A stretch of 64,000 nt of DNA, from the NCBI RefSeq assembly GCF_000195595.1, contig NZ_GL882544.1:372001-436000 (forward strand), written 5' to 3'. The DNA is from Actinomyces sp. oral taxon 170 str. F0386 (GTDB lineage: Bacteria; Actinomycetota; Actinomycetes; Actinomycetales; Actinomycetaceae). A program made the translations under genes and the position numbers. Numbering within the stretch: position 1 is the stretch's first letter; each line of letters begins with the position of its first letter. Below are positions 35,298 through 45,100 of this stretch, piece by piece. The notes beneath the pieces are model-generated. The model searched no databases. It was not told where the DNA came from and saw nothing but the letters and a program-made list of their open reading frames with translations.

Positions 35298-36593
35298 TCA
35301 GGGACGGATGTGGCCGTCGCCCTCGACGATCCAGGTGGTCGTTGTCAGCTCGCTCAGCCCCATAGGGCCGCGGGCGTGGAGCTTCTGGGTGGAGATGCCC
35401 AGCTCGGCACCCAGGCCCAGCTGGCCGCCGTCGGTGAATCGGGTCGAGGCGTTGACCATGATCGCCGCCGAGTCCATACCCGCAATGAAGGCACTGATGA
35501 CGCCCACGTCCTGAGCGAGGACCGCCTCGGTGTGCCCGGTGGTGTGGGCCCGGATGTGGTCGATGGCCTCGTCCAGGTTCTCGACGACGCGCACGGCCAG
35601 GTCCAGGGAGCCGTACTCGGTGTCCCAGTCCTCCTCGGTGGCCTCGGTCAGGAGGGCCTCGTGCCCGCTGTCGGCGGCCGCCGTGGCCAGGATCCGGCCG
35701 GCGGCCGGGTCCGCATGCAGGATGACGTCCTGGCCCCACAGGGCGGCGGCTGCGGACGGGAGGTAGGCGGCCGCGGCATCAGTGTGGACCAGGAGCGTCT
35801 CGGCAGCGTTGCACACGCCGACGCGCTGGGTCTTGGCATTGACGATGATGTCCACAGCGGCCTCGAGGTCGGCGCTGGCATCGACGTAGACGTGGCAGTT
35901 TCCCGATCCGGTCTCGATGACGGGAACGGTGGACTGCTCGACGACGGTGCGGATGAGCCCGGCCCCGCCGCGAGGCACGAGGGCGTCGACCAGGCCGTGG
36001 GTCCGCATGAGGGCGCGGGCCCCGTCCCGTCCGGCGGCGTCTACGCTGGTGACGAGGTCGGCCGGCAGCCCCTGGGCGTTCAGGGCACTGCGTAGGGCCG
36101 CGATGATCGCGGCGTTGGAGTCCTGGGCGGCGCTGCCTCCGCGCAGGATGATGGCGTTGCCGGACTTGACGGCCAGTGCGGCGGTGTCGACGGTGACGTT
36201 GGGGCGGGCCTCGTAGATCATGCCGACGACTCCCAGGGGCACCCGAACCCGGCGCACCCGCAGCCCGTTGGGCATGACCGAGCCGTCGACGACCTGCCCC
36301 ACGGGGTCGGGCAGGGCGACAACCTCCCGCAGGGAGTCGGCGATGCCTGCCAGGCGGCCGGCGTCCAGAGCCAGGCGGTCCAGGAGTCCGGGCTTCATCC
36401 CGGAGTCGCGTCCGCGCTCCAGGTCGGCGGCGTTAGCGCTCAGAATGGCCTCGGTGTGCTCGGTGAGGCTGTGGGCCATGGCTTCCAGGGCGGCGTCCTT
36501 GACGGCGCGCGGGGCCGTGGCCAGGCTTCGTTGCGCGGTGCGGGCGGCATGGGCGGCTGCGGTGACGAGCTCGTGGGCCTCGACGTCGTTCAT
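35298..36593 (-). CDS. proA: Gamma-glutamyl phosphate reductase
   Basis: A 431-aa aldehyde dehydrogenase-family enzyme that reduces gamma-glutamyl phosphate to glutamate semialdehyde for proline synthesis. Catalytic Cys261 is in VCNAAETLLVH; GNAIILRGGSAAQDSN is the NADPH-binding region. Length is normal. It normally sits directly after proB; here the two are separated by a two-gene ATPase/TOPRIM cassette on the opposite strand. The pathway still needs ProB, encoded at 38476-39645. ATG at 36593. Confidence 0.96.
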   Translation of the reverse strand: MNDVEAHELVTAAAHAARTAQRSLATAPRAVKDAALEAMAHSLTEHTEAILSANAADLERGRDSGMKPGLLDRLALDAGRLAGIADSLREVVALPDPVGQVVDGSVMPNGLRVRRVRVPLGVVGMIYEARPNVTVDTAALAVKSGNAIILRGGSAAQDSNAAIIAALRSALNAQGLPADLVTSVDAAGRDGARALMRTHGLVDALVPRGGAGLIRTVVEQSTVPVIETGSGNCHVYVDASADLEAAVDIIVNAKTQRVGVCNAAETLLVHTDAAAAYLPSAAAALWGQDVILHADPAAGRILATAAADSGHEALLTEATEEDWDTEYGSLDLAVRVVENLDEAIDHIRAHTTGHTEAVLAQDVGVISAFIAGMDSAAIMVNASTRFTDGGQLGLGAELGISTQKLHARGPMGLSELTTTTWIVEGDGHIRP

Positions 36594-36697
36594 GGGGACA
36601 CCATAGAAGAAGAAAGCAATCTAGCAAAAGCGAAGTTGAAGCGATAGACTAGTTGAATCCTTGCAGACAGCAACCATTCGATGGGAGTAAATCTTCC

Positions 36698-37852
36698 ATG
36701 AAGATAACCCACATTTCTGCGAACAACTGGCGAAACTTTAAAACAATAGACTTCGACCTTGAACGCAGACTATTCATTGTCGGCCCTAATGCGGCCGGAA
36801 AATCCAACCTACTCGATCTCTTCCGATTTCTGGGCGAAGTTGCCGCACCTGGAGGGGGTCTCGCCAGCGCAATTTCCAGCCGAGGCGGCCTCAGCAAAGT
36901 ACGCAGCCTATTCTCCCGAAACTTTCGAAAAGGAAGGCTCATCATTGATGTCGATCTTGTCGACGGCGACACGTCCTGGAGATACTGTTTATCCATCAAG
37001 GGAGAATCGGGGGGACTCAATCGACCAATCGTCGATGAAGAACTTGTCGAACAAAACGGGAAGACAATTCTCAAGCGCCCCGACTTCGTGGATAACTCCG
37101 ACAAAGAGCGCCTCACGCAAACACACCTTGAACAGATCGCAGCAAACCAGGATTTTCGCGAAATAGCAGACTACTTCAGCAAAGTCCAGTATTTCCACTT
37201 AGTTCCGCAGATTATTCGAGATCCAGGACGAATTAATGCCACTCCTCAAGACCCTTTCGGGAGAGACTTCATCGCCCAAATGAACGCCACCCCCAAACGC
37301 ACGAGGGATGCATGGATGCGGCGAATGCAACGAGCCCTGCAAGCAGCCGTCCCCGAGTTCGAGTCCCTTGAGATCGAGGTGGACCCCTCAGGCACCCCCC
37401 ATCTCAAAGCCGGCTACAGGAACTGGCGCTCCACCCCCTCAACACAGTATGAAACAGATTTCTCGGACGGAACTCTACGCCTTATCGGCCTTCTCTGGAC
37501 CGTCATCAAGGCACCGAGCAACGCCGGAGTCCTCCTCCTAGAGGAGCCCGAATTATCACTCAACTCAGCTATCGTCAAGGTTCTGCCTTCCATGTTCGCC
37601 ATGGCACAGCGTTCCAACGATCTTCAGATTGTTTTATCTACTCACGCTCCCGAACTGCTCGACGAGGAAGGGATCAGCCCGAAAGAGATACTTATTCTAA
37701 GGGTGACTGACGATGGCACAACTGCTGACCTCCTCTCAGATCTCGATCACCCTATGGACAACATTGAGCTTGGACTGCCCACCTCGGACGTCATCCATCA
37801 ACTCATTGCACCACATGAATTGCAAGGCCTAATCGACTCCTCCAGTCGATAA
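36698..37852 (+). CDS. AAA/ABC-type ATPase of a putative defence pair
   Basis: A 384-aa RecF/SMC-like ATPase (AAA_21/AAA_15 group). Walker A GPNAAGKS is at residues 29-36, the signature-like FSDGTLR at 255-261, Walker B LLLEEPE with Glu282/Glu283, and the His-switch LSTHAPELL with His316. The domain between the ATPase halves is unassigned. The ATPase is the same type as in OLD, RloA and PARIS AriA. Base composition is clearly more AT-rich than in the flanking genes, indicating transfer. It lies seven bases before the TOPRIM gene on the plus strand, between proA and proB on the minus strand. ATG at 36698 follows GGGAG. Confidence 0.88.
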   Translation: MKITHISANNWRNFKTIDFDLERRLFIVGPNAAGKSNLLDLFRFLGEVAAPGGGLASAISSRGGLSKVRSLFSRNFRKGRLIIDVDLVDGDTSWRYCLSIKGESGGLNRPIVDEELVEQNGKTILKRPDFVDNSDKERLTQTHLEQIAANQDFREIADYFSKVQYFHLVPQIIRDPGRINATPQDPFGRDFIAQMNATPKRTRDAWMRRMQRALQAAVPEFESLEIEVDPSGTPHLKAGYRNWRSTPSTQYETDFSDGTLRLIGLLWTVIKAPSNAGVLLLEEPELSLNSAIVKVLPSMFAMAQRSNDLQIVLSTHAPELLDEEGISPKEILILRVTDDGTTADLLSDLDHPMDNIELGLPTSDVIHQLIAPHELQGLIDSSSR

Positions 37853-37859
37853 AGGTTTC

Positions 37860-38465
37860 ATGAACATGAGCAATCCCTATGTCAGCACAGTATTTGAGGG
37901 TACCTCAGACCAAGAGATGGTCAAAAAAATAATCAGCCACTCCGGTCTACTCATCCAGCAAGCCCTACCGAAGAACGGCTCGGGCAACGTTGACAAACTG
38001 GTCCCTAAACTCGCAAAGACCGGAGCATGGAATCCTTGGATAGTTTTCCGCGACTCAGATACTGCATGCCCAGTCAAACTGTACAAAAAGCTCACGTCAT
38101 CGACGCCACCAAATCCAGCATTCGTTCTTCGTATAGTACATCCCATGAGCGAGGGATGGCTTATGGCCGACGCCCAGTCTTTTTCTCAGTACTTTAAAGT
38201 TCCTGTAAGTAAGATACCTGTCGACACAGAAGCTTTAACTCATGCCAAGCGACATCTTCTTTCTCTATGTCTGAAATCACGTAGTGGAAACATTCGTAAT
38301 GACGTAGTTCGCTCTGACGGAACCACAGGCCCCTTGTACGCCTCGAGAATTAATGACTTTGCAGAGAAGCACTGGGATGTTCGAACGGCAGCTGAGAACA
38401 GCCCGAGTCTCCGTCGTGCTCTCGTACGCTTAGAGGAACTGCGTTCTTTCCTATTGTCGCGGTAG
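37860..38465 (+). CDS. DUF4276-like TOPRIM protein of a putative defence pair
   Basis: A 201-aa protein with TOPRIM-like features: Glu13 in VFEGTSDQEMV on the first strand, and a DxD motif Asp65-Ser-Asp67 in IVFRDSDT. A WLMADAQSFSQYF segment resembles the conserved WFLADxxAL stretch of DUF4276. TOPRIM partners of ATPases in OLD, RloB and PARIS are nucleases or effectors. This protein is probably the effector and the upstream ATPase the sensor or carrier. AT-rich like the ATPase gene. The stop lies 10 bases from the end of proB. Start either ATG at 37860 or 37866. Confidence 0.82.
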   Translation: MNMSNPYVSTVFEGTSDQEMVKKIISHSGLLIQQALPKNGSGNVDKLVPKLAKTGAWNPWIVFRDSDTACPVKLYKKLTSSTPPNPAFVLRIVHPMSEGWLMADAQSFSQYFKVPVSKIPVDTEALTHAKRHLLSLCLKSRSGNIRNDVVRSDGTTGPLYASRINDFAEKHWDVRTAAENSPSLRRALVRLEELRSFLLSR

Positions 38466-38475
38466 AAGAGCTGCT

Positions 38476-39645
38476 TCAGACTCCGGCGATACGGGGCAGC
38501 TCGGCGAGATCGTCGCGGTGGATCACTGGGGCCACGTGATCGGGGGCGGCGGCGCCCTCGGCCCGGGCCGCCAGGACCTCCCCGAGCTCAGCAGCGGCGT
38601 AGCGGCATATTCCCCGTGCCAGGACACCCTCGGGGCCGACGACATCGACCACGGAGCCCGACTCGAAGTCCCCGTCGACGCCGGTCAGGCCGGGCAGCAG
38701 GAGCGACTTCTTCCCCACGGTCAGGGCCTGGGCCGCCCCGGCATCGATGAGAACACGCCCTTCGGGCTGGGAGGCGTGGGCCATCCACAGCCGGCGGCTG
38801 GGGCGGTGGGGCCCGGTGGGCTCGAACCAGGTGCCCAGGTCGCTGGGAACCCGTCCCTGCCCCAGGAGCCCTGCGGCGTCGTCGGCCCGAGCTATGAGGG
38901 TGGTGGTGCCCGAGGCGCAGGCGATGGTGGCGGCCTGAAGCTTGGTGGTCATGCCGCCGGTTCCCACGAAGGAGCCGCGCCCGGAGACGCTGACCCCCGC
39001 CAGGTCCGCTGAGGAGCGCACGAAGCGGATGGGCGTGGCGCCGGGGGTCCCGGGGCGCGCGGTCCACAGGCCGTCAACGTCGGTGAGCAGCACGAGAACG
39101 TCGGCGGTCACCAGGTGGGCCACGAGAGCGGCGAGCCGGTCGTTGTCGCCGAGGCTGAACTCGCTGGTGGCCACCGCGTCGTTCTCGTTGATGATGGGGA
39201 CGGCTCCCAGTGAGAGCAGGGAGTCGAAGGTGGCGCGCACCGTGCGGTAGTGGCTACGTATGGCGACGTCATGGGCGGTGAGGAGGACCTGGGCGGTCAC
39301 CAGTCCGTAGGCGCTCATCGCGGTCTCCCAGCGGGCGGCGAGCCGGCCCTGTCCCACGGAGGCGGCCGCCTGCAGGAGACAGAGCTCGTCGGGACGCCGG
39401 CTCATCCCCAGGGGCACCAGCCCTGAGGCGACGGCCCCGGAGGAGACCAGGACGACGTCGTGGCCACGGCGTCGCATGCCGGCGATGAGGCCGGCGAGGA
39501 TGTCGATGCGGTTGAGGTCGAGCCCGCCGTCAGCGCGCGTCAGGGACGAGGAGCCGACCTTGACCACCACGCGAGCGCCTGCGGGCAGTCGTTCGGGGCG
39601 CTCCTGTCCGTGGTCGGAGCTGGCGCCGGTTGCTGCTGGAGTCAT
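38476..39645 (-). CDS. proB: Glutamate 5-kinase
   Basis: A 389-aa enzyme that phosphorylates glutamate in the first step of proline synthesis and is feedback inhibited by proline. N-terminal VVVKVGSSSLTRADGGLD starts the amino-acid kinase domain, with SSGAVASG, NENDAV and GTGGMTTKLQAA following; a C-terminal PUA domain ends the protein. ATG at 39645 lies 11 bases after the obgE stop. proB is thus still linked to obgE, while proA is displaced by the inserted cassette. Confidence 0.96.
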   Translation of the reverse strand: MTPAATGASSDHGQERPERLPAGARVVVKVGSSSLTRADGGLDLNRIDILAGLIAGMRRRGHDVVLVSSGAVASGLVPLGMSRRPDELCLLQAAASVGQGRLAARWETAMSAYGLVTAQVLLTAHDVAIRSHYRTVRATFDSLLSLGAVPIINENDAVATSEFSLGDNDRLAALVAHLVTADVLVLLTDVDGLWTARPGTPGATPIRFVRSSADLAGVSVSGRGSFVGTGGMTTKLQAATIACASGTTTLIARADDAAGLLGQGRVPSDLGTWFEPTGPHRPSRRLWMAHASQPEGRVLIDAGAAQALTVGKKSLLLPGLTGVDGDFESGSVVDVVGPEGVLARGICRYAAAELGEVLAARAEGAAAPDHVAPVIHRDDLAELPRIAGV

Positions 39646-39656
39646 GGGTTCGCGCC

Positions 39657-41264
39657 TCAGTCCTCGTCGTCCCCGTGCCAGGAGGCGGCATCGGTCCACA
39701 GGCCCTCGGCGGCCTCGTCGCGCAATTGCTGGCGCGCGGCCTCCTTGGCGTCCATCATCTCGCGGTACTGGCTGCGCCGCTCCACGTTGGTCCGACGCCG
39801 ACTGGTCTCCAGGCGCAGGTCGGTGCCTCGGGCGCCCAGCAGCTCGGGACCGGTGGTCATCGAGGGCTCCCAGGTGAAGAGCACTCCCCCGTCGACCTCG
39901 CCGATGAGGACGGTGTCTCCTGCGTGGGCGCCGGCCTTGACGAGCTCGTCCTCGACCCCGGCCGCGGCCAGGCGGTCGGCGAGGTAGCCGACGGCCTCGT
40001 CATTGGAGAAGTCGGTCTGATGCACCCAGCGCTCGGGGCGCTGCCCGCGGACCTGGTAGACCTGCCCCTCGCTGGGATGGGCCAGCAGACGTACCTGGGC
40101 GACGCTCTCCTTCTCCCGGCGTCCGACCGCTGCGGGCCGGATGATGGGGCGCGGCTCACCGGATCCCTCGGTCTCACTGGACTCGCGGTCGCGCTGGGGA
40201 GTCGCCGGAGCGGCCTTGCGGGCCCGCTCAACCTCGCTTGCCAGGGCGAAGGACAGGGGACGCAGCCCCGTGTGGGCAACCGCCGAGACGATGTGGACGG
40301 GCAGGCCGCGGGCCTCGATGTCGGCTCGCACGAACTCAGCGAGCTCGGCGGCATCGGGGACGTCGACCTTGTTGAGCACCACGATACGTGGCCGCTCCAT
40401 GAGCGGGACCCGGCCGGTGAGAGCGGGATCGTCCTCCTGCTCGCCCAGGCGCTCGGAGTATGCGGAGAGCTCGGCCTCGATTGTGTCCAGGTCGGACAGG
40501 GGGTCGCGCCCAGGCTCGAGGGTGGCGCAGTCCAGGACGTGGACGATGACGGCGCAGCGCTCGATGTGACGCAGGAAGTCCAGCCCCAGCCCCTTGCCCT
40601 GGGAGGCGCCGGGGATGAGACCGGGGACATCGGCGATCGTGTAGCGGACCTCGCCGGCCTCGACAACCCCGAGGTTGGGCACGAGGGTCGTGAAGGGGTA
40701 GTCGGCGATCTTGGGGCGGGCCGCGCTCATGGCGGCGATGAGGGAGGACTTGCCGGCGCTGGGGTAACCCACCAGGGCGACGTCGGCGATGGTCTTGAGC
40801 TCCAGAGTGACGTCCCTGGCCTGGCCGGGCTCGCCCAGAAGGTGAAAGCCGGGGGCCTTGCGCTTGGAGGAGGCCAGTGAGAAATTGCCCCGCCCGCCAG
40901 TACCGCCTTCGGCGACGACGATGCTGGCGCCCTCCCCCACGAGGTCGGCGATGACCTGACCACCCACGTCCTTGACCACGGTGCCCTCCGGAACGGGCAG
41001 AACGAGGTCCTTGCCGTCGGTACCGCGACGCCAGTCCCCCATACCAGGAGTCCCGTTTCCGGCCCGCTGGTGCGGGGAGCGGTGGTAGCTCAGCAGGGTC
41101 GTCACCCGGGAGTCGACGGCCAGGACGACGTCCCCGCCGTGGCCACCGTCGCCGCCGTCGGGTCCGGCCAAGGGCTTGAACTTCTCACGGTGCACGGAGG
41201 TGCAGCCGTTGCCGCCGTCGCCGCCGGCCACGTGGAGGACCACTCGGTCAATGAAGGTGGGCAT
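39657..41264 (-). CDS. obgE: GTPase ObgE/CgtA
   Basis: A 535-aa ribosome-associated GTPase needed for large-subunit assembly and growth control. An N-terminal Gly-rich Obg domain ([23 protein letters not shown]), G1 GYPSAGKSS near residue 170, G3 DVPGLI, G4 NKVD, and a C-terminal OCT domain are present. A linker segment between residues ~375 and 405 is Ser/Glu/Arg-rich ([11 protein letters not shown]), which is variable in actinobacteria. It follows rpmA after an intergenic hairpin. Confidence 0.96.
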   Translation of the reverse strand: MPTFIDRVVLHVAGGDGGNGCTSVHREKFKPLAGPDGGDGGHGGDVVLAVDSRVTTLLSYHRSPHQRAGNGTPGMGDWRRGTDGKDLVLPVPEGTVVKDVGGQVIADLVGEGASIVVAEGGTGGRGNFSLASSKRKAPGFHLLGEPGQARDVTLELKTIADVALVGYPSAGKSSLIAAMSAARPKIADYPFTTLVPNLGVVEAGEVRYTIADVPGLIPGASQGKGLGLDFLRHIERCAVIVHVLDCATLEPGRDPLSDLDTIEAELSAYSERLGEQEDDPALTGRVPLMERPRIVVLNKVDVPDAAELAEFVRADIEARGLPVHIVSAVAHTGLRPLSFALASEVERARKAAPATPQRDRESSETEGSGEPRPIIRPAAVGRREKESVAQVRLLAHPSEGQVYQVRGQRPERWVHQTDFSNDEAVGYLADRLAAAGVEDELVKAGAHAGDTVLIGEVDGGVLFTWEPSMTTGPELLGARGTDLRLETSRRRTNVERRSQYREMMDAKEAARQQLRDEAAEGLWTDAASWHGDDED

Positions 41265-41292
41265 GGGGTCTCCTGTGAGTCCGGGGATAGCG

Positions 41293-41324
41293 CGAGGGCG
41301 GACGGCAGGTGCCGTCCGCCCTCG
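41293..41324. terminator. Hairpin between rpmA and obgE
   Basis: A perfect 14-bp stem CGAGGGCGGACGGC pairs with its complement around AGGT. No T-run follows. It probably reduces read-through from rplU-rpmA into obgE-proB. Confidence 0.7.
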
Positions 41325-41348
41325 TGTGACGTGTGAGGTGCTCGGGGC

Positions 41349-41606
41349 TCAGGCCTCGGGAAGCACGACGTTAACGACCCGACGCCCACGGAAGGTGCCG
41401 AACTCGACGTTGCCGGCGGCGGTGGCGAACAGGGTGTCGTCGTTGCCTCGGCCGACGTTGCGACCGGGGTGGAAGTGGGTGCCGCGCTGGCGGACGATGA
41501 TCTCGCCGGCCTTGACGAGCTGGCCGCCGAAGCGCTTGACGCCGAGGCGCTGCGCGTTGGAGTCACGGCCGTTGCGGGAGGAACCAAGACCCTTCTTGTG
41601 TGCCAT
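41349..41606 (-). CDS. rpmA: 50S ribosomal protein L27
   Basis: An 85-aa protein of the large subunit near the peptidyl transferase centre. [20 protein letters not shown] and [16 protein letters not shown] are diagnostic. No N-terminal extension needing cleavage is present, unlike in Firmicutes. It lies 69 bases downstream of rplU and ahead of the hairpin and obgE, the standard order. Confidence 0.98.
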   Translation of the reverse strand: MAHKKGLGSSRNGRDSNAQRLGVKRFGGQLVKAGEIIVRQRGTHFHPGRNVGRGNDDTLFATAAGNVEFGTFRGRRVVNVVLPEA

Positions 41607-41675
41607 GGTTTAAGGCTTCTTTCTTCTCGAGCGTGTGCGTTCAGGATGCCCGCGTGCTGGCTGGCGCCGGGGCGG

Positions 41676-41996
41676 TCACTTGATGGCGGTGACCTTGACG
41701 GCCGTCAGCTGAGCGCGGTGGCCCTGGCGCTTGCGGAAGCCGGTCTTGTTCTTGAACTTGAGGATGTTGATCTTGGGGCCCTTCTCGTCACCGATGATCT
41801 CGGCGGTGACGGAGGACTTGGCCAGGTCGGCGGCAGCGGTGGTCACCTTGTCGCCGTCCACCAGCATGACGGGGGCGAGGGTGACCTCGTCGCCGATCTC
41901 ACCGGCAAGCTTGTCGACAACCACGACGTCGCCGACGGAGACCTTCTCCTGACGGCCGCCGGCCTTGACGATCGCGTAGACCACTTGAATGCTCAT
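41676..41996 (-). CDS. rplU: 50S ribosomal protein L21
   Basis: A 106-aa large-subunit protein. The N-terminus [20 protein letters not shown] and the C-terminal [21 protein letters not shown] are typical. ATG at 41996 is taken as the start, with GTG at Val5 as an alternative because no strong Shine-Dalgarno is seen. It is followed by rpmA and preceded by rne at 183 bases. Confidence 0.97.
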   Translation of the reverse strand: MSIQVVYAIVKAGGRQEKVSVGDVVVVDKLAGEIGDEVTLAPVMLVDGDKVTTAAADLAKSSVTAEIIGDEKGPKINILKFKNKTGFRKRQGHRAQLTAVKVTAIK

Positions 41997-42179
41997 CTCT
42001 GTAGATTCTTCGAAAGGCTCTCACTCACCGCGAGACTCTGATCAGCCTCGCCGGGAGGACCCTGTCCTGGGCAATGGCGCAAGACGCACCGGCAGATAAC
42101 TCTAGGCGATCATGTCGCCAGCACCAACCTCCGGCCTGTCCTATCCCCTGTGTTCTTGGGCACGAAGGCCCTGTGGACG

Positions 42180-45100
42180 TCAGGCCGACACCTCCGGGAC
42201 CTCCGGGGCGTCTGAAGAATTCTCCGGCGACGGTGCGGCGCTCTTCGCGGTGGCCCGCCTCCTCGTTCTCCTCACAGGCTTCTCACTCGTCGGTTCCTCA
42301 GGCGCCTCACCGGACTGCTCGGCCAGCTCCTCAGGCTTGTTGCCGGCCTTCTTCTCAGCCTTCTTCGCGGTCTTCTTCCCCGGCTTCCTGTCCGCCCTGT
42401 CACCGGACTTCCTCGCCGACTTCCTCTCAGTGGCCTTCCTTGCCCTGGTCTTGACCGGCTTGTCCTCGACCGGGGAGACCTGGCCCTCCTGACCGCCGTC
42501 AGGCTCCACCATGTCATCCACACTGTCACTCACGCTCTTGGCCGAGTCCTCAACGGCCCCCTGCGGGCTCTTCGCATCCTGAGCCTCGCGGGACTCCTGC
42601 CCCTCCTGCTGAGCATCCTTGTGCGCCTGCTCGGCAGCGGCCGCGATCTGGGCCAGGGCGCCGCGCACCGCCGCCCGGGCCTCGTCATCGGCTCCGGGCT
42701 CAGGTGAGCCGACGACGTCGCTCCCTCCGGCTCCCTTGCCACCACCGGAGCTCTTGGCACTCTTGGAGCCCTTGGTCTCCTGGGAGTCCTTCTTGGCTCC
42801 CTTCTTACCACCACCGGCAACCGCCTGCTCCTCGCGGTTCTTGCGCCCGCGCGAGCGCCCACCACCGCGGGAGGCAGAGGCCGACATGTCGGCCTGCTGG
42901 TTCTCCACGGGCTCGTCGTGGACGATGAAGCCACGGCCCTTGCAGTGCTCACAGGTGGTGGAGAAGGCTTCGACCAGCCCCTGCCCGACCCGCTTGCGGG
43001 TCATCTGGACCAGGCCGAGGGAGGTGACCTCGGTGACCTGGTGGCGGGTGCGGTCGCGGCCCAGGCACTCAACGAGCCGGCGCAGGACGAGGTCCCGGTT
43101 GGACTCCAGGACCATGTCGACGAAGTCGATGACCACCATGCCGCCGATGTCGCGCAGGCGCAGCTGACGCACGATCTCCTCGGCGGCCTCGAGGTTGTTG
43201 CGGGTGACGGTCTCCTCCAGGGTGCCGCCCGCGCCGGTGAAGCGGCCGGTATTGACGTCGATGACGGTCATCGCCTCGGTGCGGTCGATGACCAGGGTGC
43301 CGCCACTGGGGAGCCAGACCTTGCGGTCGAATCCCTTGGCGAGCTGCTCGTCCACGCGGTGGGCGGCGAAGACGTCCTCGGGGCCGGTCCAGTGCTCGAG
43401 ACGCTCAGCCAGGTCCGGACTGACCTCATCGACGTACTGGGAGATCGTCGACCAGGTTGTGTCACCGGAGACGATGAGCCTGCGGAAGTCCTCGTTGAAG
43501 ACGTCTCGGATGACCCGCACGGCGAGCTCCGGCTCGCCCTTGAGAAGGACCGGGGCCTTGCCGCTGCCCTTCATGACGGAGGAGGCCTTCTTGTCGATGC
43601 TCTCCCACTGGGCCACAAGCCGTTCGACGTCCGCGGTCAGCTGCTCCTGGCTGGCGCCCTCGGCGGCGGTGCGCACAATGACCCCGGCCGAGTCAGGGAC
43701 GATCCGCTTGAGGATCTTCTTCAGGCGGCTGCGCTCAGTGTCGGGCAGCTTGCGGGAGATCCCCGTCATGGTGCCGCCGGGGACGAGGACCAGGTAGCGC
43801 CCCGCCAAAGTGATCTGGCTGGTGAGGCGGGCTCCCTTGTGCCCGATGGGGTCCTTGGTGACCTGGACCAGGACGGTGTCACCGCTGGAGAGGGCATCCT
43901 CGATCCGGCGGGGCCGCCCCTCCAGCCCGGCGGCGTCCCAGTTGACCTCTCCGGCGTAGAGCACCGCGTTGCGGCCCTTGCCCAGGTCCACGAAGGCAGC
44001 CTCCATGGAGGGCAGGACGTTCTGGACCCGGCCGACGTAGACGTTGCCGACCATGGAGGTCTGGGTATGGCGGGAGACGTAGTGCTCCACGAGGAGCCCG
44101 TCCTCCAGGACGGCGATCTGGTTGAGGCCGTCGGACTCGCGCACGATCATCTGGCGGTCCACGGACTCCCGGCGGGCCAGGAACTCGGCCTCGGTGACGA
44201 TGGGCCGACGGCGTCCAGCCGCTCGTCCCTCGCGACGGCGCTGGCGCTTGGCCTCCAGCCGGGTGGAGCCCTTGAGCGCGGTGACCTCGTCGCGCGGATC
44301 CCCTCCCTCGGAGCGGGTACGGGAGCGACGGCGGCGTCGACGCGATCCGGACACGGCCCCCGCAGCCGCCTCGACAGCTGCATCCGCGGAGGTCTCGCGC
44401 GCCGAGGATGTGGCGGCGGCATCCTCCCCAACGGCCTGGGAGTCGTCGTCGGAGCCACTGCGCTCAGAGCCCTCGCCACCCTCACCACGTGAGCGCGAGC
44501 GCCGACCGCGCCCACCGCGGCGGCGCTTGCGGCGGGCTCCGCCCTCGCGGGCGCCATCCGACGAATCAGCCTGAGACTCGTCGTCAGTCCCGGAGACCTC
44601 GGTGCTCTCATCACCGGACTCGTCGGCCGGAGAGCCTTCACGCCCCTCCTGAGGAGCACCGGCACCTGCGACCGCCCGACGACGACGGCTGCGCCTCTCG
44701 CCCCGACCCGCTCGGGGCGAGGCGGAGTCGGCCTCGTCGTCCTCATCCCGCTTGCCGGCGTTGGTTCGGGCGCCGGTCTGCGGGCCCTCATCCTCGTCCG
44801 TCCAACCGCCCGTGCCCTGATGGCGCGAGGCGGTCGGCGCCTCCTGAGGAGCACCGGTCGCAGCGGTGACGCGCCGACGACGACGGGCCCGACTGGGGTC
44901 CGGAGCCTGGAACAGGAGCGAGGCGGCAGGCAGGCGGGGCACCTCGGGCTCTTCCTCGTCCTCCCGGACGGCCTCGTCATCCGGACCGTCCTGTACGTCA
45001 GGTTCCTCGTCGGCGGCGTCTTCAGCCTGCTCGTCCTCAGTCGGTGACTCCGTCTCAGCCTCTACTGCTTCCGCGAGCGGCTCGGCGCTCAGCTCAGCAT

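Noticed and set aside
39630-40880. A 416-codon plus-strand frame over obgE
   Set aside because: Antisense shadow of a GTPase with all G motifs on the minus strand.
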